36,880 nucleotides of DNA from Thermoplasmata archaeon (GTDB lineage Archaea > Thermoplasmatota > Thermoplasmata > Lutacidiplasmatales > UBA184): positions 1 through 36,880 of the forward strand of contig DAHVCH010000021.1 of the NCBI GenBank assembly GCA_027314165.1, given 5' to 3'. The position numbers were made by a program, and so were the translations under genes. Under the pieces are notes generated by a model that made no database searches, was not told where the DNA came from, and was given only the letters and a program-made list of their open reading frames with translations. The first letter of the stretch is position 1; each line of letters starts with the position of its first letter. Of this stretch, positions 7,640 to 15,433 are shown piece by piece.

Positions 7640-9481
7640 CTACATCCGCTCGAGGGCGTCGACCCCGATGACGCCGAGGGTGTTGGCGAGGACCTGGCGT
7701 GTCGCAGAGACCAGGGCGAGCCGGAACGCCCGGACCTCCGGCTCGCTGTTGAGGACCCGGAGCTCCTGATAGAACTCGTTCAGCCGCTCGGCCACCTCGT
7801 GGCCGTAGAGCGCGAGCAGATGGACGGACCGCCCCTCCGCGACCTTCTCGATGAGGGAGGGGAACTGGCTCAGGGCGCGGACGAGCGCGATCTCCTTCGG
7901 ATGGGGTGCTTGAGGGATGTCCGCCTTCGACGGAGGAGAAGGTTCGAGGCGCGGGCCGGTGTCGGAGCCGGCCGCCTTGCGCAGCAGGCTCGCGGCCCGA
8001 GCGTGCGCGTACTGGACGAACGGGGCGCTCTTCCCTTCGAAGGAGAGCGCCTCCTCCCAGCGGAAGACGATGGGCTTCTCCGGCTGCACGCGGAGGACGT
8101 GGAAGCGCACGGCTCCCGCTCCCACGCTCTCGGCGATCCGCTCGACCTCCTCGGTGGAGAGGTCCTCCCGCCGCTTCTTGACCTCGGCGACGGCCCTCTC
8201 GTGCGCCTCGTCGAGCACGTCGTCGAGGTTGACGACCCTTCCTCCCCGCGTCGTCATCCGTCCCTCGGGGAGGTTGATGAAGCCGTAGGTGAGCACCTCG
8301 GGCCTCCGCATCTCTCCCGCGGCGTCCAGGAGGGCGGCGATCCCCCGCGCATGGAGCTTGTGGTCCTCCCCCAGGATGTCGATGACCCGGTCGAAGCGGG
8401 AGAACTTCTGCAGGTGGTAGGCCACGTCACGGGCCGGGTAGAGGAAGGTCCCGTCCGACCGGGCGAAGTAGACCCACGGGGATTCCTTGGGCAGGCCCAT
8501 GTCGGAGGCCTCCACGGCCTCCGCTCCGTCCTCGGTCCGGTGGTACCGGGGAGAGGTGCGGACCTTCTCCGCCACCCGTTCGACGGAACCGTCGAAGAGG
8601 AAGTCCGACTCCCAGACGAACTCGTCGAAGGAGGCGTTCATCCGGCGGAGCGAGGCGAGGATGGCCTCCAGGATCTCCTGCGGGATCCGGCGGTACTCCT
8701 CCTTCGGCAGCTTCCCGCTCTCCATGTTCTCGGAGAGCTCGGCCAGGGAGCGCGCGGCGTCCGGGTGCTCCTTGATGTAGGCGGCCGTGGGAGGGTACGC
8801 GCGGCCGTACCAGTGGTCCGCCTTGACGTCAGGAGGCCGCTTCCCGTCGGGGGGCAGCTTGGCCGCCTCGCGGACCTCGGGGGGCCAGGCCTCGACGGGC
8901 GTCGTCCAGATCCAGACCAGCATCGCGGCCTGGCGCCCGACGTCGTCGACGTAGAACTGGGAGGTCACGCTCCATCCCGCCATCTTCAGGACGCGCACCA
9001 GGGTGTCCCCGATCACGGTGTTCCGCGACCGGCCGATGTGGAGCGGGCCGGTGGGGTTCGCGCTAGTGTGCTCGACGCACACCCGCTCCGGGCGCGGGTG
9101 ACCTTGCCCGAAGCGCTCCTTCCGAGTGAGCACGGAGGCGAGGGTCCGCTCGGCGAACAGGCGGGGCTCGATCTGGAAGTTCACGAACCCGCGGTCGGCC
9201 TGGACCTCGGTGAACTCCGGGACGGCCGGGACCGCCTTCGCCACCTCCAGGGCGAGCTCCTCCGGGCGCAGCCCGAGCGGCTTGGCGATGCGGAACATCG
9301 CCATGGCGAGGTCCGCGCGCCCTTCCGGCCCCGGCTCCACCGCCCGGAGCACCTCCTCGCGGGTGCCCTTCCAGCCCTTGGCGGCGAGCGCGTCGTAGAG
9401 GAGCCCCGCTGCCCGCGCACGGACATCCTTCCACGGGTCGCCGGAGATGGGAGACCCTGGGTCCGCCTCTATGCCGGGCAT
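7640..9481 (-). CDS. argS: Arginyl-tRNA synthetase
   Basis: The protein has 613 residues, a class I synthetase. The N-terminal Arg-tRNA-synthetase domain (1-110) is followed by the HIGH-type motif in NPTGPLHIGRSRNTVIGD, the EDHKLHARG segment, and a KMSKS counterpart reading MTTRGGRVVNLDD, which has lost the usual lysine pattern, as in many ArgS. The C-terminal helical anticodon-binding domain (from about 450) ends in LGVIGVDALERM, a typical ArgS terminus. ATG 9481 is divergent from the THUMP gene across a 36-base gap. It is the first gene of the minus-strand run with the isoprenoid genes. Confidence 0.96.
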   Translation of the reverse strand: MPGIEADPGSPISGDPWKDVRARAAGLLYDALAAKGWKGTREEVLRAVEPGPEGRADLAMAMFRIAKPLGLRPEELALEVAKAVPAVPEFTEVQADRGFVNFQIEPRLFAERTLASVLTRKERFGQGHPRPERVCVEHTSANPTGPLHIGRSRNTVIGDTLVRVLKMAGWSVTSQFYVDDVGRQAAMLVWIWTTPVEAWPPEVREAAKLPPDGKRPPDVKADHWYGRAYPPTAAYIKEHPDAARSLAELSENMESGKLPKEEYRRIPQEILEAILASLRRMNASFDEFVWESDFLFDGSVERVAEKVRTSPRYHRTEDGAEAVEASDMGLPKESPWVYFARSDGTFLYPARDVAYHLQKFSRFDRVIDILGEDHKLHARGIAALLDAAGEMRRPEVLTYGFINLPEGRMTTRGGRVVNLDDVLDEAHERAVAEVKKRREDLSTEEVERIAESVGAGAVRFHVLRVQPEKPIVFRWEEALSFEGKSAPFVQYAHARAASLLRKAAGSDTGPRLEPSPPSKADIPQAPHPKEIALVRALSQFPSLIEKVAEGRSVHLLALYGHEVAERLNEFYQELRVLNSEPEVRAFRLALVSATRQVLANTLGVIGVDALERM

Positions 9482-9505
9482 GATGGAAACGTCAAGAGAA
9501 CGGGC

Positions 9506-9516
9506 CCTTCATAAGA
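9506..9516. promoter_or_regulatory. TATA-like element between divergent genes
   Basis: The AT-rich TTCATAAG sits in the 36-base gap between argS and the THUMP gene. Read on the minus strand (CTTATGAA) its centre is about 30 bases before the argS ATG, which suits a leaderless or near-leaderless transcript. Spacing to the plus-strand GTG is too short for the same role. Confidence 0.45.
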
Positions 9517-9517
9517 G

Positions 9518-10417
9518 GTGGTGTCGGAAGTCCTGCTGGTCCGCTACGGAGAGCTCGCTCTCAAGTCCCCCCCCGTTCGACGAGAGTTCGAGAACCGCCT
9601 GAAGCACAACCTCCTGGAGGGGTTCCTGCGCGAGCAGCGCCAGTGCACGCTCTCCGCCGACCACGGCCACCTCTACGTCCAGACCGCCGATGCCCAGGCC
9701 GCGATCCCGATCGTTCGGCGCACCTTCGGGGTGGTCTCCGTGAGCGCGGCCAGGGTGGTCAGCTCCGACCTTCCGACGATCCTCTCTGCGGTGGTCGAGG
9801 CCGCGGACCCGATGCTCCGCCCCGGCACGCGCTTCGCGGTGCGGGGCCGCCGGACCGGCACCCATCCGTTCACGAGCCAGAGCCTCGGCGCCTCCGCCGG
9901 CGCCGCCATCCTCGAGAAGTTCGCGGACCGCGGCCTGAAGGTCGACCTCACCACCCCTGAGGTCGAGCTGCATGTGGAGGTCCGGGGGCCCCGCACCTAC
10001 CTGTACGCGGCCCGGAGCGCCGGTCCCGGCGGGCTCCCGCTGGGTGTCGGCGGAAAGGTCGGGGCCCACGTGAACAGCCTGCGGGGAGCGCTCGGAGCGT
10101 TCCTCCTGATGAAGCGGGGCTGCAGGGTCTTCCCCGTCTGCGAGGGGGAAGGCCGGGAGCTGACCGAGCGGTTCCTCTGCGCCTTCGACCCCAGGATACG
10201 CCTGGACCCGGTCGAGGGGCGGGAGCAGGCCTGGGGGACGCTCAAGGAGCGCGCGACGGAGGGCGGATGGGACGGGGTGGTCCTCGACCTCGGGGTGGAG
10301 GACTATCCGGAGGCCCGGACGTTCTTCGGGGAAACGGTCATCTTCTCGCCAACGGTGGGGCTCTCCGACGTGGAGGTCGCTCGACGATGGTCCGACGCGG
10401 TCGCGCTGCTCCAGTGA
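9518..10417 (+). CDS. ThiI-like THUMP protein with degenerate PP-loop domain
   Basis: The protein has 299 residues. Residues 1-60 form the ThiI N-terminal ferredoxin-like domain (VRYGELALKSPPVRREFE), and 60-165 a THUMP RNA-binding domain. The C-terminal part aligns by pattern with the ThiI PP-loop ATPase (GGKVGAHVNSLRGALGAFLLMKRGCRVFPV), but the ATP-binding signature S-G-G-x-D-S is replaced by N-S-L-R-G-A. The downstream QVASQ-type block is also unrecognisable, and the protein is shorter than ThiI (about 380-480). tRNA binding is plausible; adenylation and 4-thiouridine formation are doubtful. GTG 9518 or 9521 is the start, following an AGAGG site. Confidence 0.82.
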   Translation: MVSEVLLVRYGELALKSPPVRREFENRLKHNLLEGFLREQRQCTLSADHGHLYVQTADAQAAIPIVRRTFGVVSVSAARVVSSDLPTILSAVVEAADPMLRPGTRFAVRGRRTGTHPFTSQSLGASAGAAILEKFADRGLKVDLTTPEVELHVEVRGPRTYLYAARSAGPGGLPLGVGGKVGAHVNSLRGALGAFLLMKRGCRVFPVCEGEGRELTERFLCAFDPRIRLDPVEGREQAWGTLKERATEGGWDGVVLDLGVEDYPEARTFFGETVIFSPTVGLSDVEVARRWSDAVALLQ

Positions 10418-10767
10418 CCCCTCCCACCTCGTCCCAGCGCAGGCTGGACGAGGCGTTCGGGGAGCACGACGAGGCCCGCGAGGAATCGGAGTACCGGGAC
10501 CTCCGAGAGTCCCGCGCCTCGCACGCCCCACTTCCCTACGAGGAGCGCGTGGCCGCCTGGGTGCGGGAACGGGAGGATGCGATCCGCCGACTCGGTGCGC
10601 TAGAGGCGCGCGCCGCGTCCTCGAACGCGCCGCCGGCCTCCTTGCCCGCGCCGGCGCCCGGGGCCGCGCCCGGGCCCGCGCCTGCGGCTCCCGCATCCCC
10701 CGCACAGGGCGCACCGCCCCCGCCGAAGACGGGGGGCGGCGACCCCTCCGGCTCGGACAAGACTTAA
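10414..10767 (+). CDS. Small protein with Ala/Pro-rich tail
   Basis: The protein has 117 residues. GTG 10414 overlaps the stop of the THUMP gene (GTGA), so it is probably coupled. Residues 1-65 are charged and helical (LDEAFGEHDEAREESEYRDL, then VREREDAIRRLGALEAR). Residues 70-117 are almost only Ala, Pro and Gly, with a short acidic end. No family recognised. Its place directly before LX, prefoldin and ftsY puts it in a translation/protein-targeting neighbourhood, but no function should be read from that alone. Confidence 0.6.
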   Translation: MTPPTSSQRRLDEAFGEHDEAREESEYRDLRESRASHAPLPYEERVAAWVREREDAIRRLGALEARAASSNAPPASLPAPAPGAAPGPAPAAPASPAQGAPPPPKTGGGDPSGSDKT

Positions 10768-10770
10768 GAA
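10761..10770 (+). promoter_or_regulatory. TATA-like box before the LX gene
   Basis: GACTTAAGAA contains the stop codon region of the preceding gene and lies about 39 bases before the TTG start of LX. It predicts a transcript start near 10791 with a short leader carrying the GGAGG site at 10793. Confidence 0.4.
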
Positions 10771-10804
10771 CCCCTCCCGGGTGGCGCGCGTTGGAGGCAC
10801 CACG

Positions 10805-10996
10805 TTGCCCAACTGGGCGGTTCGTGGCTCCTATCTGGCGCGACGGGACACCTGGCAGCGCTTCACCAAGGTCCGAGACGCCCCGAACGCGGAGAAGGCG
10901 AAAGAGATCGTCTTCTCCGAACTCGGGGGCTCGCACCGGGTGGCGCGCCGCTGGGTCCGTATCGACAGCGTGGAGCCCACTAAGGAGGTCGCTTGA
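10805..10996 (+). CDS. rplX: Large subunit ribosomal protein LX (L18a/L20e family)
   Basis: The protein has 63 residues matching archaeal 50S LX: W-A-V-R-G-S-Y, WQRFTKVRDAPNAEKAKE, SELGGSHRVARRWVRIDSVEP. The TTG at 10805 is chosen as start because GGAGG lies six bases upstream and it gives the family's usual four to five residues before the VRG strand. A GTG at 10781 is an alternative. The stop overlaps the prefoldin TTG start. The LX-pfdA-ftsY order is a classic archaeal cluster. LX sits on the large ribosomal subunit surface. Confidence 0.92.
   Translation: MPNWAVRGSYLARRDTWQRFTKVRDAPNAEKAKEIVFSELGGSHRVARRWVRIDSVEPTKEVA
10984..10989 (+). promoter_or_regulatory. Strong ribosome binding site for prefoldin alpha
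   Basis: GGAGGT lies just upstream of the TTG at 10993 and inside the LX coding end. It decides the TTG start, since no ATG or GTG is available nearby. Confidence 0.7.
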
Positions 10997-11547
10997 TCCC
11001 CCCTTCTGAGGGGGATGCCGACCAGGAGGGCTCTCCTGAGGCGGCGGCGGAGCTCCAGGCCTCGGTCCAGCGCGACATGGCCAGGCTCGAGGCGTACCGG
11101 GACCAGCTTACGGCCCTGGTCCGCGAGCAGGAGCTCCTGAGGATCTCGCTCGAGTCCCATGCCCGTGCTCGCCAGACGCTCGAGGAATTCGAGAAGTTCC
11201 AGAAGGACCGGGAGCTGCTCGTCCCCGTCGGGGCCGAGACCTTCATCCAGGCCACGCCGCGGTCGACCGAGAAGGTGCTTCTCGGCATCGGGCACGGCAT
11301 CGTGGTCGAGCTGGACCGGCCCAAGGCCCTGGAGATCCTCGGGCGAAGGAACGACGAGCTGCAGAAGGGCGAGCACAGCTTGAACCAGCAGCTCCGTCGG
11401 ATCGAGATCGAGGCCGCACAGGTCCAATCCCGCCTCCAGGCGGTCTACCAGCAGGCGCAGATGGCCCAGAGCGGGCCCAATCCCCCTGCCTCGAACTCCG
11501 CCCCTCTCTCCGGCGGCGGCAGGAAGACCGGTCCGCGGTCGACCTGA
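10993..11547 (+). CDS. pfdA: Prefoldin subunit alpha
   Basis: The protein has 184 residues. Two long coiled-coil helices (about 15-75 and 120-160) flank a beta-hairpin region (ELLVPVGAETFIQATPRSTEKVL, then GHGIVVELD), the prefoldin alpha plan. With prefoldin beta it forms the hexamer that passes unfolded proteins to the thermosome. The last 25 residues are a Pro/Ser/Gly-rich extension beyond the usual length of about 140-150. The TTG start is supported by GGAGGT and by the four-base overlap with LX. Confidence 0.93.
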   Translation: MIPPSEGDADQEGSPEAAAELQASVQRDMARLEAYRDQLTALVREQELLRISLESHARARQTLEEFEKFQKDRELLVPVGAETFIQATPRSTEKVLLGIGHGIVVELDRPKALEILGRRNDELQKGEHSLNQQLRRIEIEAAQVQSRLQAVYQQAQMAQSGPNPPASNSAPLSGGGRKTGPRST

Positions 11548-11564
11548 ACGCCCCGCTTCCCCTC

Positions 11565-12659
11565 ATGTGGGCCCGGCTCAAAGAGCGGCTCTTCGGCAGT
11601 GGCGAGGACCAGCAGGCGAAGCCCTCGACGCCCCCAGAAACCCCCGTCAAGGGGCCACGCGGCGAGACCCCCGCGCGGGTCGCGGGGAAGGCGCCGACGG
11701 CCGCCTCGTCCCCCTCGCCCGCGTCCAAGGCTCCCCATCGGGTGCTGCCCCCTCCCTCCCCCGAGGACGTGGAGGACTACTTCACCGACGGCTTCGGGTT
11801 CCGGATCAAGGAGGCCAAGATCAACGACATCCTGAGGGAGCTCGAGATCGTCCTGCTCGAGTCGGACGTGGCGCTCGAGGTGGCCGAGCGGATCCGCCGC
11901 TCGGTGAGGAAGTACTTGGTGGACCAGAAGCTCCGGCTGGGGCAGGACCCGGCCGAGGCGGTGGAGGCCGCGCTCAAGAGCGCCGTCAGAGGCGTCCTGG
12001 CCCAGCCGCCGCTCGACCTGGAGAAGAAGATCCGGGAGTCGCCGAAGCCCTTCGTCATCCTGTTCATCGGAGTGAACGGCAGCGGCAAGACGACCTCGAT
12101 CGCGAAGCTCGCGGCCTGGCTGAGGAAGCGGGGGCTGGGCGTCGTCCTGGCGGCGGGGGACACCTTCCGCGCAGGGGCCATCGAGCAGATCGCGATCCAC
12201 GCCGAGAGGCTTGGCGTGAAGGTCGTGCGTCAGGGCGAGGGCTCGGACCCGGCGGCGGTCGCCTTCGACGCGGTCCAGCACGCGAAGAGCAAGGGGCTCG
12301 ACGTCGTCCTCGTCGACACCGCCGGCCGCCAGCACACGAACACGAACCTCATCGAGGAGGCCAAGAAGATCCGACGCGTCGTCCAGCCCCAGCTGACCAT
12401 CTTCGTCGGCGACGCGCTGAACGGCAACGACATGGTCGAGCAGGCGCGGATGTTCCACCAGGAGCTCGGGTTCGACGGTGCGATGCTCACCAAGCTGGAC
12501 ACCGACACGAAAGGAGGCTCGGCGCTCTCGGTCACCTACGTCGTCCACCGACCGATCCTCTTCGTGGGCGTCGGGCAGGGGTACGACGACCTGCGTCCCT
12601 TCGACCCGAACTGGATGGTCGACCGCCTCTTCTCCGACGCCGCGAGGGCTTCCGCATGA
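11565..12659 (+). CDS. ftsY: Signal recognition particle receptor FtsY
   Basis: The protein has 364 residues. An N-terminal Ala/Pro/Ser-rich linker (about 15-65) replaces the acidic A domain. The four-helix N domain covers about 75-155. The G domain has G1 GVNGSGKTTSIAKLA, the insertion-box AAGDTFRAGAIEQ, G3 DTAGRQHT and G4 TKLDTDTKGG, and closes with the family motif FVGVGQGYDDLRPF. It is the membrane receptor that docks SRP-ribosome complexes. The stop overlaps the ATG of the tRNA methylase gene (ATGA). Confidence 0.97.
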   Translation: MWARLKERLFGSGEDQQAKPSTPPETPVKGPRGETPARVAGKAPTAASSPSPASKAPHRVLPPPSPEDVEDYFTDGFGFRIKEAKINDILRELEIVLLESDVALEVAERIRRSVRKYLVDQKLRLGQDPAEAVEAALKSAVRGVLAQPPLDLEKKIRESPKPFVILFIGVNGSGKTTSIAKLAAWLRKRGLGVVLAAGDTFRAGAIEQIAIHAERLGVKVVRQGEGSDPAAVAFDAVQHAKSKGLDVVLVDTAGRQHTNTNLIEEAKKIRRVVQPQLTIFVGDALNGNDMVEQARMFHQELGFDGAMLTKLDTDTKGGSALSVTYVVHRPILFVGVGQGYDDLRPFDPNWMVDRLFSDAARASA

Positions 12660-13429
12660 AGGTCGAGCTCTCCGTGGTCCTGATCCGTCCGAAGGAGGAC
12701 GGGAACGTGGGCGCCGTCGCACGATGCATGCGGAACTTCGGGGTGAGCCGTCTCCTCCTCGTGGCGCCGCGCGCCCCGTTGGGGGCGGAGGCCCGCCGCC
12801 GCGCGATGGGAGGGCTCGAGATCCTACGGAACGCCGAGGTCGTCCCCGACCTCGCGCAGGCGCTCGTCGGACAGGACCTGATCGTGGGCACGAGCGACGT
12901 CTCCTCCTCGAACCAGAACCGCTCCTACCCCCGGCGCGCGATGACCCCACCGGAGTGGGGCAGCCTCCTGACGGGGATCGCGGGCCGGGTGGCGCTCGTC
13001 CTGGGGCCGGAGGACAACGGGCTATCCCGCGAGGAACTCGAGCTCTGCGACATCCTGCTGAGCATCCCGGCGGACCGTGGGTTCCCGACCCTGAACCTCT
13101 CCCACGCCGCGGGGGTCCTCCTCTACGAGGCGTACAAGGCTCGCTCGCCCGCCTACGGTTCCCGGGAACAGCCCGCCGTGGGGCGTGTCGCGATGAACGG
13201 TCGGGAGAAGGAGATCTTCTACGAGCTCCTCACCCGGTACCTGGTGGACATCAACTACCCCGTCCACAAGCGACGGGGTCTGGCGCTCCTCTTCCGGCGG
13301 GTCCTCGGACGGGCCACGCCGTCGCAGGAGGAGTTCAGCATGCTTCTGGGGTTCCTCAAACGGGCAATGTACCCCCGGAGGGAGAAATGGAAGGGCGCAA
13401 CGCAGGTTGGCTCCGAGTGCGAGGCATAG
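12656..13429 (+). CDS. TrmJ-like SPOUT tRNA 2'-O-methyltransferase
   Basis: The protein has 257 residues. SpoU/TrmH family motifs are visible: motif 1 NVGAVARCMRNFG (about 18-30), motif 2 VALVLGPEDNGLS (about 110-122) and motif 3 SIPADRGFPTLNLSHAAGVLLYE (about 135-158, SAM-binding trefoil knot). The length and C-terminal helical extension match TrmJ, which methylates the ribose of residue 32 in tRNA anticodon loops. ATG 12656 overlaps the ftsY stop. The end overlaps the next gene by 43 bases. Confidence 0.9.
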   Translation: MKVELSVVLIRPKEDGNVGAVARCMRNFGVSRLLLVAPRAPLGAEARRRAMGGLEILRNAEVVPDLAQALVGQDLIVGTSDVSSSNQNRSYPRRAMTPPEWGSLLTGIAGRVALVLGPEDNGLSREELELCDILLSIPADRGFPTLNLSHAAGVLLYEAYKARSPAYGSREQPAVGRVAMNGREKEIFYELLTRYLVDINYPVHKRRGLALLFRRVLGRATPSQEEFSMLLGFLKRAMYPRREKWKGATQVGSECEA

Positions 13430-13902
13430 GGCGAGAACGACTGGCTCGGTACGTCTCCGAGTTCCTGACCGGAGCGGGGTACCGTGTGGAGGAGAGCGCC
13501 GACCTCCAGGGGGGCCAGCCGACGAGCCACCTGGTGGCGGACATCGCCCGCCCCAACCCTGCCGTCCCGTCCTCGTTCAACCACCTCGAGTTCCGGACCT
13601 TCCCCACGGCGGCCGGCTCCGCCCTCGGGTGGGAGGAGCCGCGCGCGCTCGCCAACGACACGGAACGCTCCCGTGCCCTCCGGTTCGCGACGGAGCTCCT
13701 GAGCAACATCGAACAGCGTGTCGCTCTCGAGAGCCGAAGCCCCGGACGGGTCACGAAGGAGGGGACCCTGCCACCTCCGCTCGCCCCCGTCAAGACCGAG
13801 GGAACGACGCCTGGCGAGGCCCCACCCACCTCGACCGGAGCCCCTTCGAGCCCTTCCCGGAGCAGTTCCCCGACCACCTCCGCGCCTTCCGAGAGCTTTT
13901 AA
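13387..13902 (+). CDS. Hypothetical protein, folded N-terminus and disordered tail
   Basis: The protein has 171 residues. The start ATG 13387 has GGAGGGAG immediately upstream, which supports it despite a 43-base overlap with the TrmJ-like gene; GTG 13417 is an alternative. Residues 10-115 look folded (RLARYVSEFLTGAGYRVEES, then SFNHLEFRTFPTAAGSAL, then RALRFATELLSNIEQRV). The rest is Pro/Ser/Thr-rich. No family recognised. Its stop codon lies inside the TATA-like box of the L15e gene. Confidence 0.65.
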   Translation: MEGRNAGWLRVRGIGRERLARYVSEFLTGAGYRVEESADLQGGQPTSHLVADIARPNPAVPSSFNHLEFRTFPTAAGSALGWEEPRALANDTERSRALRFATELLSNIEQRVALESRSPGRVTKEGTLPPPLAPVKTEGTTPGEAPPTSTGAPSSPSRSSSPTTSAPSESF

Positions 13903-13903
13903 A
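13896..13903 (+). promoter_or_regulatory. TATA-like box for L15e
   Basis: CTTTTAAA, overlapping the stop of the preceding gene, is centred about 35 bases before the L15e ATG. It predicts a transcript start near 13926 and a very short leader, as expected for a highly expressed ribosomal gene. Confidence 0.55.
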
Positions 13904-13934
13904 CAGAACGATATTGGCCCCGCCGCCCCTCGAT

Positions 13935-14549
13935 ATGGTCGCTTCTGCTTACCGCAACATGGCCCACTCCTTCCAGCGAGCGCTCAAGGAGCCCGGACAC
14001 GCCGCGCGGCGGGCTCTCATGATGGCGTGGCGCAGGGAGAACGCGGTCCACAAGCTCGTGCGACCGTCGCGCCTGGACCGAGCCCACGCCCTGGGCTGGC
14101 GGTCGAAGCCGGGGTACGTGCTGCTCCGTGTCCGTCTCCGCCGAGGTGGCCAGCGCAAGCGGCACATCATCGCCGGGCGGCGCCCCAAGCACAAGGGTGT
14201 CGCACGGATGGTGCTCGGCAAGTCCATCCAGCGCATCGCCGAGGAGCGCGCCGCGAAGAAGCACCCGAACCTGGAGGTCCTCAACTCCTACTGGGTCGGG
14301 GAGGACGGCCCTCACAAGTTCTTCGAGGTCATCCTGGTCGACCCTTCCCACCCCCAGATCACCGCCGATCCCCGCATCAACTGGATCTGCGCCCCCTCCC
14401 AGAGCGGTCGGGCCTACCGTGGCCTCACCAGCGCCGGGAAGAGGGGGCGCGGGCTACGCTGGAAGGGGAAGGGCGCGGAGCGGATGCGTCCGTCTCGCAA
14501 GGCGAACCAGAAGTACGTCCGCCGCACCCAGAGCAAGGTCATCCCCTGA
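13935..14549 (+). CDS. rpl15e: Large subunit ribosomal protein L15e
   Basis: The protein has 204 residues, highly basic. Family signatures are YRNMAHSFQRA, RPSRLDRAHALGWRSKPGYVLLRVRLRRGG, RRPKHKGV, EVLNSYWVGEDG, FFEVILVDPSHPQI and RGLTSAGKRGRGLRWKGKGAE. L15e is an archaeal/eukaryotic large-subunit protein absent from bacteria. ATG 13935 matches the normal N-terminus. Longer in-frame extensions upstream are read-through of another gene's frame. Confidence 0.97.
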   Translation: MVASAYRNMAHSFQRALKEPGHAARRALMMAWRRENAVHKLVRPSRLDRAHALGWRSKPGYVLLRVRLRRGGQRKRHIIAGRRPKHKGVARMVLGKSIQRIAEERAAKKHPNLEVLNSYWVGEDGPHKFFEVILVDPSHPQITADPRINWICAPSQSGRAYRGLTSAGKRGRGLRWKGKGAERMRPSRKANQKYVRRTQSKVIP

Positions 14550-14562
14550 GGGGACCGACCGG

Positions 14563-14576
14563 TCTTCGCCCGAAGA
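14563..14576. terminator. Hairpin after L15e
   Basis: TCTTCG-CC-CGAAGA is a perfect six-pair inverted repeat 14 bases after the L15e stop, in the gap before a convergent gene. It is a plausible transcript-end structure; no T tract follows. Confidence 0.35.
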
Positions 14577-14668
14577 TCCACGCCGGGCGGCAGCGCTTCC
14601 TCGCGCCCGACGCGAGCTCAGGGTCCCGGGGCACGGTGGTGGGGAGCGTCGTCCCCGCCCCCCGGGGC

Positions 14669-15355
14669 TCAGGGTTCGTTCGGGAAACGGACCAGCCGCT
14701 TCGGAGGACGCTCGGACCCCTGCGCGGGCTCTCGGCGCGGTCTCTTCCTCACGAGGTCCTCGGACTCTAGGGCCCCCCAGACCTCTTCCCGGGGCCCCTT
14801 CGCCCGAGGCAGCACTCCCTGCGCGCCGGTCGGCGCCTTCCGTTTCGGTCGCGCAGGGTGCCGTAGCAGGACCTGGAGGAAGCGGCGCTGATCGTCGGCC
14901 ATCGAGAGGATCGCACGGGCGAGGGTGGAGATGTGGTAACCGGTCTCGCCCACCTCCACCCCCATCGCGTAGGCGCGACCGGCCTCGAGGGCCTCGCGCC
15001 CCTTGGCGAGCGAGGCCCAGGCGAGCTCCGCGGAAGCCCCGTGAAGGCCTTCCGAGACCCGGGAGACGGCCCGGGCCACCAGGGCAAGGTCCTCGCCCGC
15101 CAGTCGGAGGTCCCTAGGGGCGGGGGCCGGGTCCGCTCCGAGCTTGAGCTCCTCGGAGAGCGCGCGCAACCTCTCCTCGCCCGCCGCTCGCAGCCCCTCG
15201 GAAAGCCCGAGCAGTTCCTCGGTCAGCCGGCGCTTTTCCTCCAGCGGGAGGGCGGAGATCTCCTCCGAAAGGCTCCGCAGTTCGGTCGACGCGTCGCGAA
15301 GCTCCTGTCGGTGACGCTCGATCGCGCGGGTGCGTCGTCGGATCCGCTCGGGCAT
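14669..15355 (-). CDS. Hypothetical coiled-coil protein
   Basis: The protein has 228 residues. Most of residues 1-150 have heptad-like Leu/Glu/Arg patterns (RQELRDASTELRSLSEEIS, EEKRRLTEELLGLSEGL), so a long helical bundle or coiled coil is expected. The final 60 residues are basic and Pro-rich. ATG 15355 is used; TTG 15376 is an alternative, 28 bases from the shared TATA-like element at 15401. The gene is divergent from a KaiC-like ATPase. Family unknown; a methyl-accepting-like or SMC-like role cannot be supported. Confidence 0.6.
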   Translation of the reverse strand: MPERIRRRTRAIERHRQELRDASTELRSLSEEISALPLEEKRRLTEELLGLSEGLRAAGEERLRALSEELKLGADPAPAPRDLRLAGEDLALVARAVSRVSEGLHGASAELAWASLAKGREALEAGRAYAMGVEVGETGYHISTLARAILSMADDQRRFLQVLLRHPARPKRKAPTGAQGVLPRAKGPREEVWGALESEDLVRKRPRREPAQGSERPPKRLVRFPNEP

Positions 15356-15400
15356 GTTCGGGGTCCTATCGACCAACCCTCATCCGGCCCGCAGAGATGT

Positions 15401-15408
15401 TCTTATCG
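15401..15408. promoter_or_regulatory. TATA-like element shared by divergent genes
   Basis: TCTTATCG (minus strand CGATAAGA) is centred 30 bases before the KaiC-like ATG at 15434 and 28 bases before a TTG of the divergent coiled-coil gene. It is the only AT-rich element in the gap. Confidence 0.4.
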
Positions 15409-15433
15409 CTCGAGGGAACTGTTTGGAACATCC

